Origin: Methanomassiliicoccus sp. UBA345
GTDB lineage: Archaea; Thermoplasmatota; Thermoplasmata; Methanomassiliicoccales; Methanomassiliicoccaceae
Length of the DNA: 14,906 nucleotides
Reading direction: 5' to 3'
NCBI GenBank assembly: GCA_002504525.1
Contig: DATD01000029.1
Span: 1 to 14,906 of the forward strand
Under the pieces are notes generated by a model. The model was given only the letters and a program-made list of their open reading frames with translations, had not been told where the DNA came from and searched no databases. The first letter of the stretch is position 1. Each line of letters starts with the position of its first letter. The position numbers and the translations under genes are program-made. This document shows, piece by piece, positions 7,916-14,366 of the stretch.

Positions 7916-8381
7916 CCTTGCTCAACTCCTCGGAATCCCGCTCCACTGCCTCGGCCATGTCCCTGCGGTGCTTGGCCAGCCGCTCCGCCAGGCGCTCGTC
8001 CTTGAGCGCCAGGATCTGCACGGCCAGGAGGGCGGCGTTGTCCCCCCGGTCCAGGCCGACCGCCGCCACCGGCACCCCACCCGGCATCTGGACGATGCTG
8101 AGGATCGAGTCGAGGTTGACCTTCCCGCTGACCGGCACGCCTATGACCGGGCGGGTGGTCGCGGCCGCTACCGCGCCTGGCAGGGCTGCCGACAGACCGG
8201 CGATGGCGATGAGGACCTCGGCGTCGGACTCGGTGACGAGCTTGCGCACCAGGTCCGGGGTGCGGTGGGCCGATGCCACCTTGGTCTCGCTGGTCACTCC
8301 GAACTCCCTGAGCAGTCCGGAGGCCTTGCTTGCCACCGGGGCGTCGCTCTTGCTGCCCAGGATGATAAGGACATTTGGCAT
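7908..8381 (-). CDS. purE: PurE, AIR carboxylase / N5-CAIR mutase
   Basis: PurE forms 4-carboxyaminoimidazole ribonucleotide in de novo purine synthesis. The 157-residue protein shows the nucleotide-binding GSKSD motif (9-13), SAHRTP with the catalytic-type His39, and the SIVQMPGGVPVA segment near residues 95-106. The bacterial class I AAHLPG motif reads SAALPG here (about 64-69), so the second His is missing; this looks like the archaeal form, and whether it uses N5-CAIR or AIR plus CO2 directly cannot be told. I chose the ATG at 8381 over the upstream TTG at 8399 because a TATA-like box is centred 26 nt before it. It is first in an operon with guaAB, linking the shared purine route with the GMP branch. 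Confidence 0.92.
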   Translation of the reverse strand: MPNVLIILGSKSDAPVASKASGLLREFGVTSETKVASAHRTPDLVRKLVTESDAEVLIAIAGLSAALPGAVAAATTRPVIGVPVSGKVNLDSILSIVQMPGGVPVAAVGLDRGDNAALLAVQILALKDERLAERLAKHRRDMAEAVERDSEELSKDV

Positions 8382-8403
8382 GAATGCTGCAATCAACAAG
8401 CGA

Positions 8404-8411
8404 ATAAAAAA
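8404..8411 (-). promoter_or_regulatory. TATA box of purE-guaAB, coinciding with a T-tract after the upstream membrane-protein gene
   Basis: The minus strand reads TTTTTTAT here, centred about 26 nt before the purE ATG, so transcription would begin at or next to the start codon. The same six-T run lies about 35 nt past the stop codon of the upstream membrane-protein gene on the same strand, and could also end that transcript. Confidence 0.5.
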
Positions 8412-8444
8412 GGTTGTGCTGGAAGGGGTTTCGGAGCGCCTGGC

Positions 8445-8735
8445 TCAGGACTTCATGATGGCCAGCAGGAAAGCCCCGATGGCGATCAGCGCGCCGATGG
8501 CGGCGGCCAGGATGTTGACGAAGGCAGTCCAGATGACATCGGTGAGAGCCACCGAGATGACACCGGAGTAGTCCATGAACACCCAGAGGATGCCGACAAG
8601 CAGGCCGACGATGAGCAGTACCACGCCGATGATCCGGCTCTTCCCGCTTCCGAAATATGCGGTGAAGATACCTGCCAGCAGCAGGAACAGACCCAGTGTC
8701 AACAGCATTACCGTAATGAATTCCATCAGTTCCAT
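8445..8735 (-). CDS. Small three-helix membrane protein, family unknown
   Basis: The 96-residue protein has three predicted membrane segments at about residues 5-28, 34-54 and 68-93. They are separated by a short basic loop (GSGKSR) and a loop with acidic residues (MDYSG). No catalytic or binding motif is visible and I do not recognise the family. A GGTGA ribosome-binding site lies 4 nt before the ATG at 8735; a second in-frame ATG lies three codons later. Only 14 nt separate it from the upstream gene for a stand-alone Lrp/AsnC effector domain, so the two are probably cotranscribed. That suggests, but does not show, a shared role in sensing or transport. Confidence 0.75.
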   Translation of the reverse strand: MELMEFITVMLLTLGLFLLLAGIFTAYFGSGKSRIIGVVLLIVGLLVGILWVFMDYSGVISVALTDVIWTAFVNILAAAIGALIAIGAFLLAIMKS

Positions 8736-8749
8736 TTTTTCACCTGTGT

Positions 8750-8983
8750 TCAGAACTTTATTCCCGTGAGCGTCTTGGTATCGATTACCCCGGGCAGCGA
8801 TCGCACCTTGTTGACGACCACCTGACCCAGGAGGTTGAAGTCGGAGGCCTCGATCTTGGCGATGAGGTCGTATTCGCCGAACAGCGGATGCAGTTCCACT
8901 ACCTCCTTCACCTTCAGGAGCTCGTTGTAGACCTCGTGCTCCTTTGCGGGTGCTGTGCTTATCAGTACGAACCCCACTGCCAA
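8750..8983 (-). CDS. Stand-alone Lrp/AsnC effector-binding (RAM) domain protein
   Basis: At 77 residues this is only the C-terminal RAM domain of Lrp/AsnC regulators, with no helix-turn-helix. It has the expected beta-alpha-beta-beta-alpha-beta pattern: strand GFVLIST, helix with KEHEVYNELL, LFGEYDLIAKIE (about 34-45), then a helix and the ending PGVIDTKTLTGIKF. Such domains bind amino acids or other small ligands and form dimers or octamers; some act as partners of full-length Lrp proteins. The start appears to be TTG at 8983, preceded by GGTGA with the same 4-nt spacing as its downstream neighbour; a GTG two codons later is the alternative. It heads a two-gene unit with a small membrane protein. 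Confidence 0.85.
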   Translation of the reverse strand: MAVGFVLISTAPAKEHEVYNELLKVKEVVELHPLFGEYDLIAKIEASDFNLLGQVVVNKVRSLPGVIDTKTLTGIKF

Positions 8984-9014
8984 ACTCTCACCTTCCTGAC
9001 CATTAGCCTATGTT

Positions 9015-9025
9015 GAATAATAAAA
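9015..9025 (-). promoter_or_regulatory. TATA-like box of the Lrp-domain/membrane-protein unit
   Basis: The minus strand reads TTTTATTATTC, centred about 37 nt before the TTG start. That predicts a short leader containing the GGTGA site. It overlaps one arm of the AT-rich inverted repeat at 9023-9043. Confidence 0.45.
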
Positions 9026-9043
9026 TTTTCGACCGTAAAATTT
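9023..9043. promoter_or_regulatory. AT-rich inverted repeat between the kinase gene and the Lrp-domain gene
   Basis: Perfect 7-bp arms, aaatttt (9023-9029) and aaaattt (9037-9043), flank a 7-nt centre (cgaccgt). It lies 17-37 nt past the kinase stop and overlaps the TATA-like box of the next unit. It could be an operator, or a T-rich termination region of the upstream operon. Which of these holds cannot be decided from the sequence. Confidence 0.4.
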
Positions 9044-9059
9044 GCTGGCATCTTTCACC

Positions 9060-9980
9060 TCACAGGCGGTCTAGCACGGGCGCGGCCCGCTCCTCCACCA
9101 TCTCCCAGGTGGGCACCTTGCCCACGCCTCCTTTCGCTTCCAGCACGAACGAGGCGGCGGAGTTGCCGTAGGCGAGGCATTCCTCCAGGCCGTGGCCGTA
9201 GTAGCGACCAGCGTAGTAGCCTGCGCGGAACGCGTCCCCCGCCCCAGTGGGGTCGACCACCCTGTCCGGACGGGCGGCCGGGACCGCCCTCGTTCCCTCG
9301 GCGGTGTACGCGACGCTGCCCTCCGCTCCCCGGGTGGTGATCAGCGTGCCCACATGGTCCAGCAGCCCCTCCGGACGCTGGGCGCCCATGTACCGCAGCG
9401 CGGTGCGCAGCTCGTTGGCGTTGCAGAAGAAGGTGTCAGCCAGCGCGATGCCCCGGGGGAACGTCTCCGCCGACCAGATGTGATGGACCTCCTGCGCCGG
9501 ATCGAACGATATTTCTTTTCCCATGGAGCGCAGCTTTTCCATCAAAGGCAGGTAGTACTCGGGACGGCCGGTGGAAATGTGGACGACCTTCGACTCCGAG
9601 GCCCGGGCGGTCAGCAGCTCGAAGTCCCCCATGCTCCGCATCGGGCCCTGGTACACGTAGGCGATCTGGTTCTGATGAGCATCGGTGACGATCAGCACCG
9701 TGGAGGTCTCGTAGCCGTCGACCGTCACCACCTCCGACAGGTCGACGCCGCGCGCTGCCATGCTCTCCCGGAAGTCCTCCGGAAGGTCGCTGCCCACGTA
9801 GGAGACGAGGGCAGTGGGAACGCCAAGCGCCGCGGCCACGGTGGCGATGTTGGCGCCGGTGCCCCCGAAGTAGCGGTGCTTCGCCAGGATGTCCACCGAG
9901 GTGTTCGGCTCCGGGAACCGCTCCAGGGTCATGATCTGATCGAGGCACACGTGCCCGTACACGGTGAGGAACGGCCTCAT
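9060..9980 (-). CDS. PfkB/ribokinase-family kinase, probable adenosine (nucleoside) kinase
   Basis: The 306-residue protein has both PfkB signatures: the substrate-side GGTGANIATVAAALG (about 39-53) and the C-terminal DPTGAGDAFRAGYYAG (243-258), with Asp249 as the expected catalytic base. It also has NANE (187-190) and TRGAEG (216-221), which shape the nucleotide site. The start ATG at 9980 overlaps the stop of the S-adenosylhomocysteinase gene as ATGA; a GTG 15 nt upstream is less likely. The coupling suggests it phosphorylates adenosine released by that enzyme, pulling the reversible hydrolysis forward. Substrate is inferred from context only: PfkB members also use ribose, other nucleosides or sugar phosphates. 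Confidence 0.88.
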   Translation of the reverse strand: MRPFLTVYGHVCLDQIMTLERFPEPNTSVDILAKHRYFGGTGANIATVAAALGVPTALVSYVGSDLPEDFRESMAARGVDLSEVVTVDGYETSTVLIVTDAHQNQIAYVYQGPMRSMGDFELLTARASESKVVHISTGRPEYYLPLMEKLRSMGKEISFDPAQEVHHIWSAETFPRGIALADTFFCNANELRTALRYMGAQRPEGLLDHVGTLITTRGAEGSVAYTAEGTRAVPAARPDRVVDPTGAGDAFRAGYYAGRYYGHGLEECLAYGNSAASFVLEAKGGVGKVPTWEMVEERAAPVLDRL

Positions 9981-11215
9981 GTGCCCTCTTGCCACCCTTC
10001 CAGATACTTCTTCTGCTCAGCGGTCATCTCGTCGATGCGCACGCCCATCACCTTCAGCTTGGTCCGCGCCACCTGCTGGTCCAGCTCCTTCGGCACGTTG
10101 TACACCTTGGGCTCCATGCGGGCGTGGTTCTTCACCAGGTGCTCCAGGCTCAGCGCCTGTATGGCGAAGCTCATGTCCATGATCTCCACCGGATGACCCT
10201 GCCCGGCGGCCAGGTTCATCAGGCGGCCCTCCGCGATGAGGTAGGCCTTCCGTCCGTCGGAGAGGTTGTACTGGTCGACCAGCTCCCGCACCCTCACCGG
10301 CGCTCCGGCCAGGGACTCCAGCGCGGTCTTCGACACCTCGTTGTCGAAGTGGCCGCTGTTGCCCAGCACACACCCGTCCTTCATCGCCTCGATGTGCTCC
10401 CGCCGCAGGATGTCCTTGTTGCCCGTGGCCGTGATGATGATGTCCGCGACCCGGACGGCGTCCAGCATGGGCATGACCTCCAAGCCGTCCATCTTCGCCT
10501 CGATCGCCCTGACGGGGTCGACCTCGGTCACGATGACGTTCGCTCCGAGGCCCTTGGCGCGCATCGCGATGCCGCGCCCGCACCAGCCGTAGCCGGCCAC
10601 CACCAGCCGCTTGCCGGCGACGAGCAGGTTGGTGGCGTTCATGAAGCCGTCGAAGGTGGACTGCCCGGTCCCGTAGCGGTTGTCGAACAGGAACTTCATG
10701 TGAGCGTCGTTGACGGACATTATGGGGAAGCGGAGCACCCCCTCCTCGGCCATTGCACGGAGGCGCATGACGCCGGTGGTGGTCTCCTCGTTCCCTCCGC
10801 GGACGCCGGCGAGAAGCTCGCGGCGGGATGTGTGGAGAATGGTGATAAGGTCGGCGCCGTCGTCCACCACGAAATCGGGCGCCATGTCCAGCACGGCGTT
10901 CAGATTGGCGTAGTACTCCTCGTTGCTCTCCCCCTTCTTGGCATAGGTCTCGAGGCCGTAGTGCTCGCGCAGCGCCAGCGAGACCGAGTCGTCCGTGGAG
11001 AGCGGATTGCAGGATGCCAAGCGCACCTCGGCCCCCGCTTCCTTGAGCGTCAGGGCCAGCATGCCGGTCTTGGCCTCCACGTGCAGGGCCATGCCGATCT
11101 TGAGGCCCTTAAGGGTCTGCTCCCTGGCCAGCCGCTCCCGGACGTCCGCCAGCACGCCCATGTGCGCCCTCGCCCACTCCAGCCTCCTCACGCCTTTCTG
11201 CAACAGATCGTCCAA
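9977..11215 (-). CDS. ahcY: S-adenosylhomocysteinase
   Basis: The enzyme splits S-adenosylhomocysteine into adenosine and homocysteine, relieving product inhibition of methyltransferases. The 412-residue protein shows HVEAKT (45-50), SCNPLSTDD (68-76), VVDDGAD (about 116-122), EETTTG (143-148) and NDAHMKFLFDNRYGTGQS (169-186), which holds the substrate-site Lys174 and Asp178. The NAD site GYGWCGRG (208-215) is followed by Glu231 at the end of the second strand. The long C-terminal extension of eukaryotic enzymes is absent, as usual in archaea. The only start codon near the N-terminus is TTG, with GGTG 5 nt before it. It lies 33 nt after the phosphopantothenate synthetase gene. In some methanogens a relative prefers S-inosylhomocysteine; the adjacent kinase favours the adenosine form here. 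Confidence 0.95.
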   Translation of the reverse strand: MDDLLQKGVRRLEWARAHMGVLADVRERLAREQTLKGLKIGMALHVEAKTGMLALTLKEAGAEVRLASCNPLSTDDSVSLALREHYGLETYAKKGESNEEYYANLNAVLDMAPDFVVDDGADLITILHTSRRELLAGVRGGNEETTTGVMRLRAMAEEGVLRFPIMSVNDAHMKFLFDNRYGTGQSTFDGFMNATNLLVAGKRLVVAGYGWCGRGIAMRAKGLGANVIVTEVDPVRAIEAKMDGLEVMPMLDAVRVADIIITATGNKDILRREHIEAMKDGCVLGNSGHFDNEVSKTALESLAGAPVRVRELVDQYNLSDGRKAYLIAEGRLMNLAAGQGHPVEIMDMSFAIQALSLEHLVKNHARMEPKVYNVPKELDQQVARTKLKVMGVRIDEMTAEQKKYLEGWQEGT

Positions 11216-11248
11216 TGGAACACCGCGGTGGCATTGGGAACGGCGATA

Positions 11249-11992
11249 TTAGCCCTTTTGGTGGAGGGTCTCGCACATGGCATTCCGCATCCTTTCAAGG
11301 TTCTGCTCGTTGCTGAACTCCGCGATCAGCCGGCGGCGCTCGTCCGGGAGGTCGCGCAGCTCGATCAGGTGGCGTTCGATGTTGGGCACGGCCCTGGTGA
11401 GCTCATCCACCACCGCGACCTTGGCGGCCACGGCGGTCCTGGAGAGGGGGTTGAGATCGATCGCCAGCACGACCTTCCCGGCCGCGGCCAGGGCCGCGGC
11501 GCGGTCCCCGTCCTCCAGCGGGATCAGGACGACGTCCGCGGCGCGTATGCCGTCGACGGCGCAGCGGGCGCGGTCCGAGGCGATGCCTTCCAGCCAGGCG
11601 TCCTGCTCCCTGCCCAGCAGGTCGCTGGCCCCGGCGTTCTCGAGGTAGCGGCACACGCGCTCCACCCTCTCCGGGCTGCGATGGAACAGGTTGACCTCCA
11701 GGCGCGCCGGCACCGCCCTGGCGAGAGAGATCAGGCCTTCGGCGCACAGCCCCGCGGCGTTGCCGTTGACGGTGATGACCGGGCTTTCCGCTTCCAGAAG
11801 GTACGCGGCGGCGGCCCTGGCCGCATGATTGGCGGCGGGAACGGTCCTCTCGCCGAGCAGGTAGTCGAACGCCTCCCCCCGGCCGTGGGCGATGAGCCCG
11901 GTGGGAGCGACCACTCCTTCCCTGACCAGCTCGGACATCCTCTCCCTCGTCACCAGGGAGCGGTAGCGGGGGTGGTCCTTCGATATCTCCAT
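11249..11992 (-). CDS. 4-phosphopantoate--beta-alanine ligase (archaeal phosphopantothenate synthetase)
   Basis: This enzyme joins 4-phosphopantoate and beta-alanine with ATP to form 4'-phosphopantothenate, the archaeal replacement for bacterial pantothenate synthetase and kinase in coenzyme A synthesis. The 247-residue protein has HPRYRSL (7-13), IAHGRGEAFDYLLGE (34-48), VNGNAA (75-80), NLFHR (101-105), PLEDGDR (158-164) and IDLNPLSRTA (178-187), all conserved in the family once called DUF137. The frame is open 47 codons further upstream, but the family begins near HPRY, so I use the ATG at 11992. A perfect hairpin abuts this start codon. It is the first gene of an operon with ahcY and a PfkB kinase. 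Confidence 0.92.
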   Translation of the reverse strand: MEISKDHPRYRSLVTRERMSELVREGVVAPTGLIAHGRGEAFDYLLGERTVPAANHAARAAAAYLLEAESPVITVNGNAAGLCAEGLISLARAVPARLEVNLFHRSPERVERVCRYLENAGASDLLGREQDAWLEGIASDRARCAVDGIRAADVVLIPLEDGDRAAALAAAGKVVLAIDLNPLSRTAVAAKVAVVDELTRAVPNIERHLIELRDLPDERRRLIAEFSNEQNLERMRNAMCETLHQKG

Positions 11993-12015
11993 GCCGCGAG
12001 GTAGTCTCTCGCGGC
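11993..12015 (-). promoter_or_regulatory. Perfect 8-bp hairpin directly adjoining the start codon of the phosphopantothenate synthetase gene
   Basis: Arms gccgcgag (11993-12000) and ctcgcggc (12008-12015) are exact reverse complements around a 7-nt loop. In the mRNA the 3' arm ends at the base before AUG. No Shine-Dalgarno sequence is visible here. A GC-rich stem in this place should hinder ribosome loading unless it is opened or bound. Regulation is an inference. Confidence 0.5.
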
Positions 12016-12043
12016 GTATCAATCTTGCTAGGCCGAGGCGTGG

Positions 12044-12052
12044 GATATATTG
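12044..12052 (-). promoter_or_regulatory. TATA box of the phosphopantothenate synthetase-ahcY-kinase operon
   Basis: The minus strand reads CAATATATC-like sequence, centred near 12048. Initiation about 26 nt downstream would be near 12021, giving a leader of about 29 nt made up largely of the hairpin at 11993-12015. Confidence 0.5.
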
Positions 12053-12100
12053 CCAGTGTCCCGTCCTCGACATGAGAAAATAAAAAAGGATATCGGAGAT

Positions 12101-12108
12101 TATAAATA
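12101..12108 (+). promoter_or_regulatory. TATA box of the gar1-tfb operon
   Basis: TATAAATA is a close match to the archaeal TATA consensus and is preceded by a purine-rich stretch that could be the BRE. Initiation near 12131 is expected, giving a leader of about 30 nt before the gar1 ATG. It is about 50 bp from the divergent TATA box at 12044-12052. Confidence 0.65.
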
Positions 12109-12160
12109 CTTCTTTTCCTTTGTACTTGAACATACCGGTCAGGATAGTGGACCGAGTGGC

Positions 12161-12433
12161 ATGATGAAGCTTTTGGGCGTGATTCAGGACATAACTTTTG
12201 ATGGACGGCTCGTCGTGAGAGCCTCGTTCGCCCCCTACCCACGGGACAGGGTGGTGGACAACAGGAGCAAGCCGCTGGGACAGGTCAGGAGGGTCTTCGG
12301 CCCGGTCGACTCCCCCTATGTGATGGTCGATCCCACCGGAAAGGACAGCCTGCTAGGGGCCGTGGGAAAGCAGGTCTACGTCGAGGAGGTCAAACAGTAT
12401 GGTAAAGGTAAGAGAAGGGACCGAAGAGATTGA
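12161..12433 (+). CDS. gar1: H/ACA RNP protein Gar1
   Basis: Gar1 binds Cbf5 in the H/ACA ribonucleoprotein that pseudouridylates rRNA and helps product release. The 90-residue protein shows the Gar1 beta-barrel pattern: LGVIQDITFDGRLVVRA, then PLGQVRRVFGPVDSPYVMV at about residues 40-60, then VGKQVYVEE, and a short basic tail (GKGKRRDRRD). A longer open frame exists upstream, but homology begins at the ATG at 12161, which lies downstream of the TATA box. The 3' end overlaps tfb by 35 nt, and the tfb ribosome-binding site lies inside gar1. A gar1-tfb pair is a common archaeal arrangement. Confidence 0.9.
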   Translation: MMKLLGVIQDITFDGRLVVRASFAPYPRDRVVDNRSKPLGQVRRVFGPVDSPYVMVDPTGKDSLLGAVGKQVYVEEVKQYGKGKRRDRRD

Positions 12434-13331
12434 GAAATGCCCGGAGTGCTCCGGCAGGCATCTGGTAAGGGACTACGAGAGGGGCGAGCTCATCTGCGAG
12501 GATTGCGGATTGGTGCTCGACGACCAGTTCATCGACCAGGGACCGGAATGGAGGGCGTTCGACGTGGAGCAGGGAGAGAAGAGGGCCAGGACCGGCGCCC
12601 CGATGACCCTGACCATTCATGACAAGGGACTTTCCACCGAGATCTCCTGGAAGAACAAGGACAGCTACGGCAAGAGCATCCCGACCCGCAACCGGGCGCA
12701 GCTGTACAGGCTGCGCAAGTGGCAGCGCCGCATCAGGGTGTCGAACGCCACCGAGAGGAACCTGGCCTTCGCCCTGAGCGAGCTGGACCGCATGGCCTCG
12801 GCCATGGGGCTTCCGCGAAACGTAAGAGAGACCGCGGCCATGATCTATCGTAAGGCGGTCAACAAGAACCTCATCCGCGGCCGCAGCATCGAGGGAGTGG
12901 TCGCCGCATCGCTGTACGCGGCGTGCCGCCAGTGCAACGTCCCCAGGACGCTGGACGAGGTCGCCAACTCCTCCCGCGTCGGAAGGAAGGAGATCGGTCG
13001 TACCTACCGGTTCATGACCAGGGAGCTGAAGCTCAAGCTGATGCCCACCCGCCCCCAGGACTACGTGCAGAGGTTCTGCTCCGAGCTCAAGCTGAGCGGG
13101 GAGGTGCAGAGCAAGGCCGCCGAGATCCTGAAGGACGCCTCCAAGAAGGAGCTGACCTCGGGGCGCGGCCCTACCGGAGTGGCGGCGGCCGCCATATACA
13201 TCGCCAGCATCCTGTGCAACGAGCGCCGGACGCAGCGCGAGGTGGCCGACATTGCGGGAGTGACGGAGGTCACCATCCGCAACCGGTACAAGGAGCTCAC
13301 AGAGAAGCTGGGCATAGAGATCCAGCTCTGA
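12399..13331 (+). CDS. tfb: Transcription initiation factor TFB (TFIIB homologue)
   Basis: TFB binds the TBP-TATA complex and the BRE and recruits RNA polymerase. The 310-residue protein has an N-terminal zinc ribbon with Cys14, Cys17, Cys33 and Cys36, then a B-finger region including GPEWRAFD (about 48-55). Two cyclin-like repeats follow, at about 120-200 and 214-300. Each carries the family pattern: GRSIEGVVAASLYAACR in the first, and GPTGVAAAAIYIAS plus a VTEVTIRNRYKEL helix in the second. Start: GGAGGT lies about 9 nt before the ATG at 12399, inside gar1. The length is normal, with no truncation or unusual residues. It is probably the main or only housekeeping TFB, but additional copies elsewhere cannot be excluded. 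Confidence 0.97.
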   Translation: MVKVREGTEEIEKCPECSGRHLVRDYERGELICEDCGLVLDDQFIDQGPEWRAFDVEQGEKRARTGAPMTLTIHDKGLSTEISWKNKDSYGKSIPTRNRAQLYRLRKWQRRIRVSNATERNLAFALSELDRMASAMGLPRNVRETAAMIYRKAVNKNLIRGRSIEGVVAASLYAACRQCNVPRTLDEVANSSRVGRKEIGRTYRFMTRELKLKLMPTRPQDYVQRFCSELKLSGEVQSKAAEILKDASKKELTSGRGPTGVAAAAIYIASILCNERRTQREVADIAGVTEVTIRNRYKELTEKLGIEIQL

Positions 13332-13354
13332 GCCCAAACCCCTTCCATTCTTCG

Positions 13355-13360
13355 TTTTTT
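13355..13360 (+). terminator. T-tract terminator of gar1-tfb
   Basis: A run of six T begins 23 nt after the tfb stop codon and lies just upstream of the next promoter. This fits archaeal T-tract termination. Confidence 0.55.
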
Positions 13361-13371
13361 AACTGAAAAAT

Positions 13372-13379
13372 CTTATATC
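13372..13379 (+). promoter_or_regulatory. TATA box for the zinc-ribbon/TPR membrane protein gene
   Basis: CTTATATC lies about 34 nt before the GTG start at 13410. Initiation about 26 nt downstream would leave a leader of only about 8 nt, too short for a normal ribosome-binding site. Confidence 0.5.
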
Positions 13380-13409
13380 GCTCCATAGCGTTGAACGCCC
13401 GGTGCTTTT

Positions 13410-14366
13410 GTGGATAGATCTCCGATCCTGAGACCGCTGGGAGCCACGCTCCTGGTCGGCGGTATCGTAATGCTTCTGTCAGGCATCTGGGCAAGCCTTA
13501 TCGGCTTCAAGCTCGGGGCGGTGCTGGCAATACCGTCGTTCCTGGTCTTCATCCTGGTGGCGGCGTCCGAGATGTCCACGGGAAAGAGCGTGTGGATGGC
13601 CATCATGGGCAGCTGGCGCGGGATCATGACCACCTTGCTCATGGTGATCCTGGTCCGCGTTCTGATGATCTACCTGGGGTGGGGCGGCGCCATCGTGACG
13701 AGGGGCGCCGGCACCGAGCTGGTGTTCTCATACACGCTGGAGAACATCCTGTTCTGGTGCAACGTAGTCCTGTTGGCGGTCGAGGCCGTCATCATCCTGG
13801 TGCTGTACCGCCGCAGCGACCTGTTCATGTCGCAGGACGATGGGGGCGCGAGCCGCCGCACCGCCATCGCCGGCTCCAAGACCGTATCCGAATGCCCGTC
13901 CTGCAACGAGGTGGTTGAGTCCTTCTGGCAATCCTGCCCCTACTGCGGCACCTCGCTGCCCAGGGTGTGCGGCGGCTGCGGCCTCACGCTCGATGAGCTG
14001 GCCACCGTCTGTCCGCAGTGCGGCAAGGACGCCGTGGACTCCGAGTCCATGGAAAAGACCATCGCGACGTTCAAGGCATTGGTGCAGGAGGACGTACTGC
14101 CGGAGGCCAAGGCAACGAGGTATGCCCGCCTGGCCGAGGCGCTGCTCAAGAACGGCGACACCGAGGGCGCGGTGGCCGCGTACCAGCAGGCCATCAGGCA
14201 CACCGCCTTCCCGCGCAAGAGGACCAACTTCATGGTGCGGGCCGCCAGGATCCTAAAGAACACCGGCAACCGCACGGAGGCGTTCGCGCTCCTGGACGAG
14301 GCGATGAGGCTTGATCCGTCGGACGTGGCCGGCGCGGGCCCCATGCAGGCGGAGATGAAGGCCTAA
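13410..14366 (+). CDS. Membrane protein with double zinc ribbon and TPR-like repeats, function unknown
   Basis: The 318-residue protein has hydrophobic segments at about 10-28, 35-52, 71-91 and 111-133, so three or four membrane helices. A double zinc ribbon follows, with CPSC/CPYC (Cys162, 165, 176 and 179) and CGGC/CPQC (Cys187, 190, 201 and 204). The C-terminal part has two TPR-like helical pairs (about 235-268 and 273-306), including NGDTEGAVAAYQQAI and GNRTEAFALLDEAM. The architecture suggests a membrane-tethered cytoplasmic scaffold for protein contacts; I do not recognise a named family. The GTG start fits the TATA spacing. Its TAA overlaps the stop codon of the convergent endA gene. 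Confidence 0.85.
   Translation: MDRSPILRPLGATLLVGGIVMLLSGIWASLIGFKLGAVLAIPSFLVFILVAASEMSTGKSVWMAIMGSWRGIMTTLLMVILVRVLMIYLGWGGAIVTRGAGTELVFSYTLENILFWCNVVLLAVEAVIILVLYRRSDLFMSQDDGGASRRTAIAGSKTVSECPSCNEVVESFWQSCPYCGTSLPRVCGGCGLTLDELATVCPQCGKDAVDSESMEKTIATFKALVQEDVLPEAKATRYARLAEALLKNGDTEGAVAAYQQAIRHTAFPRKRTNFMVRAARILKNTGNRTEAFALLDEAMRLDPSDVAGAGPMQAEMKA

Noticed and set aside
6851..8825. Long plus-strand frames opposite guaAB, purE and the membrane-protein gene
   Set aside because: The minus-strand proteins have clear family motifs, while the plus-strand translations have none and show antisense composition.
9977..11215. S-inosylhomocysteine hydrolase instead of S-adenosylhomocysteinase
   Set aside because: The families cannot be split by motif alone here; the coupled nucleoside-type kinase favours adenosine as product, so the standard name was kept.
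9989..12004. A 671-codon plus-strand frame antisense to the phosphopantothenate synthetase, ahcY and kinase genes
   Set aside because: It mirrors three well-supported genes of high GC content. The translation is rich in His, Arg, Gly, Val and Leu with no domain pattern, as expected for an antisense shadow.
12390..13337. A 315-codon minus-strand frame opposite tfb
   Set aside because: tfb is certain from its zinc ribbon and cyclin repeats; the reverse frame is a compositional shadow.
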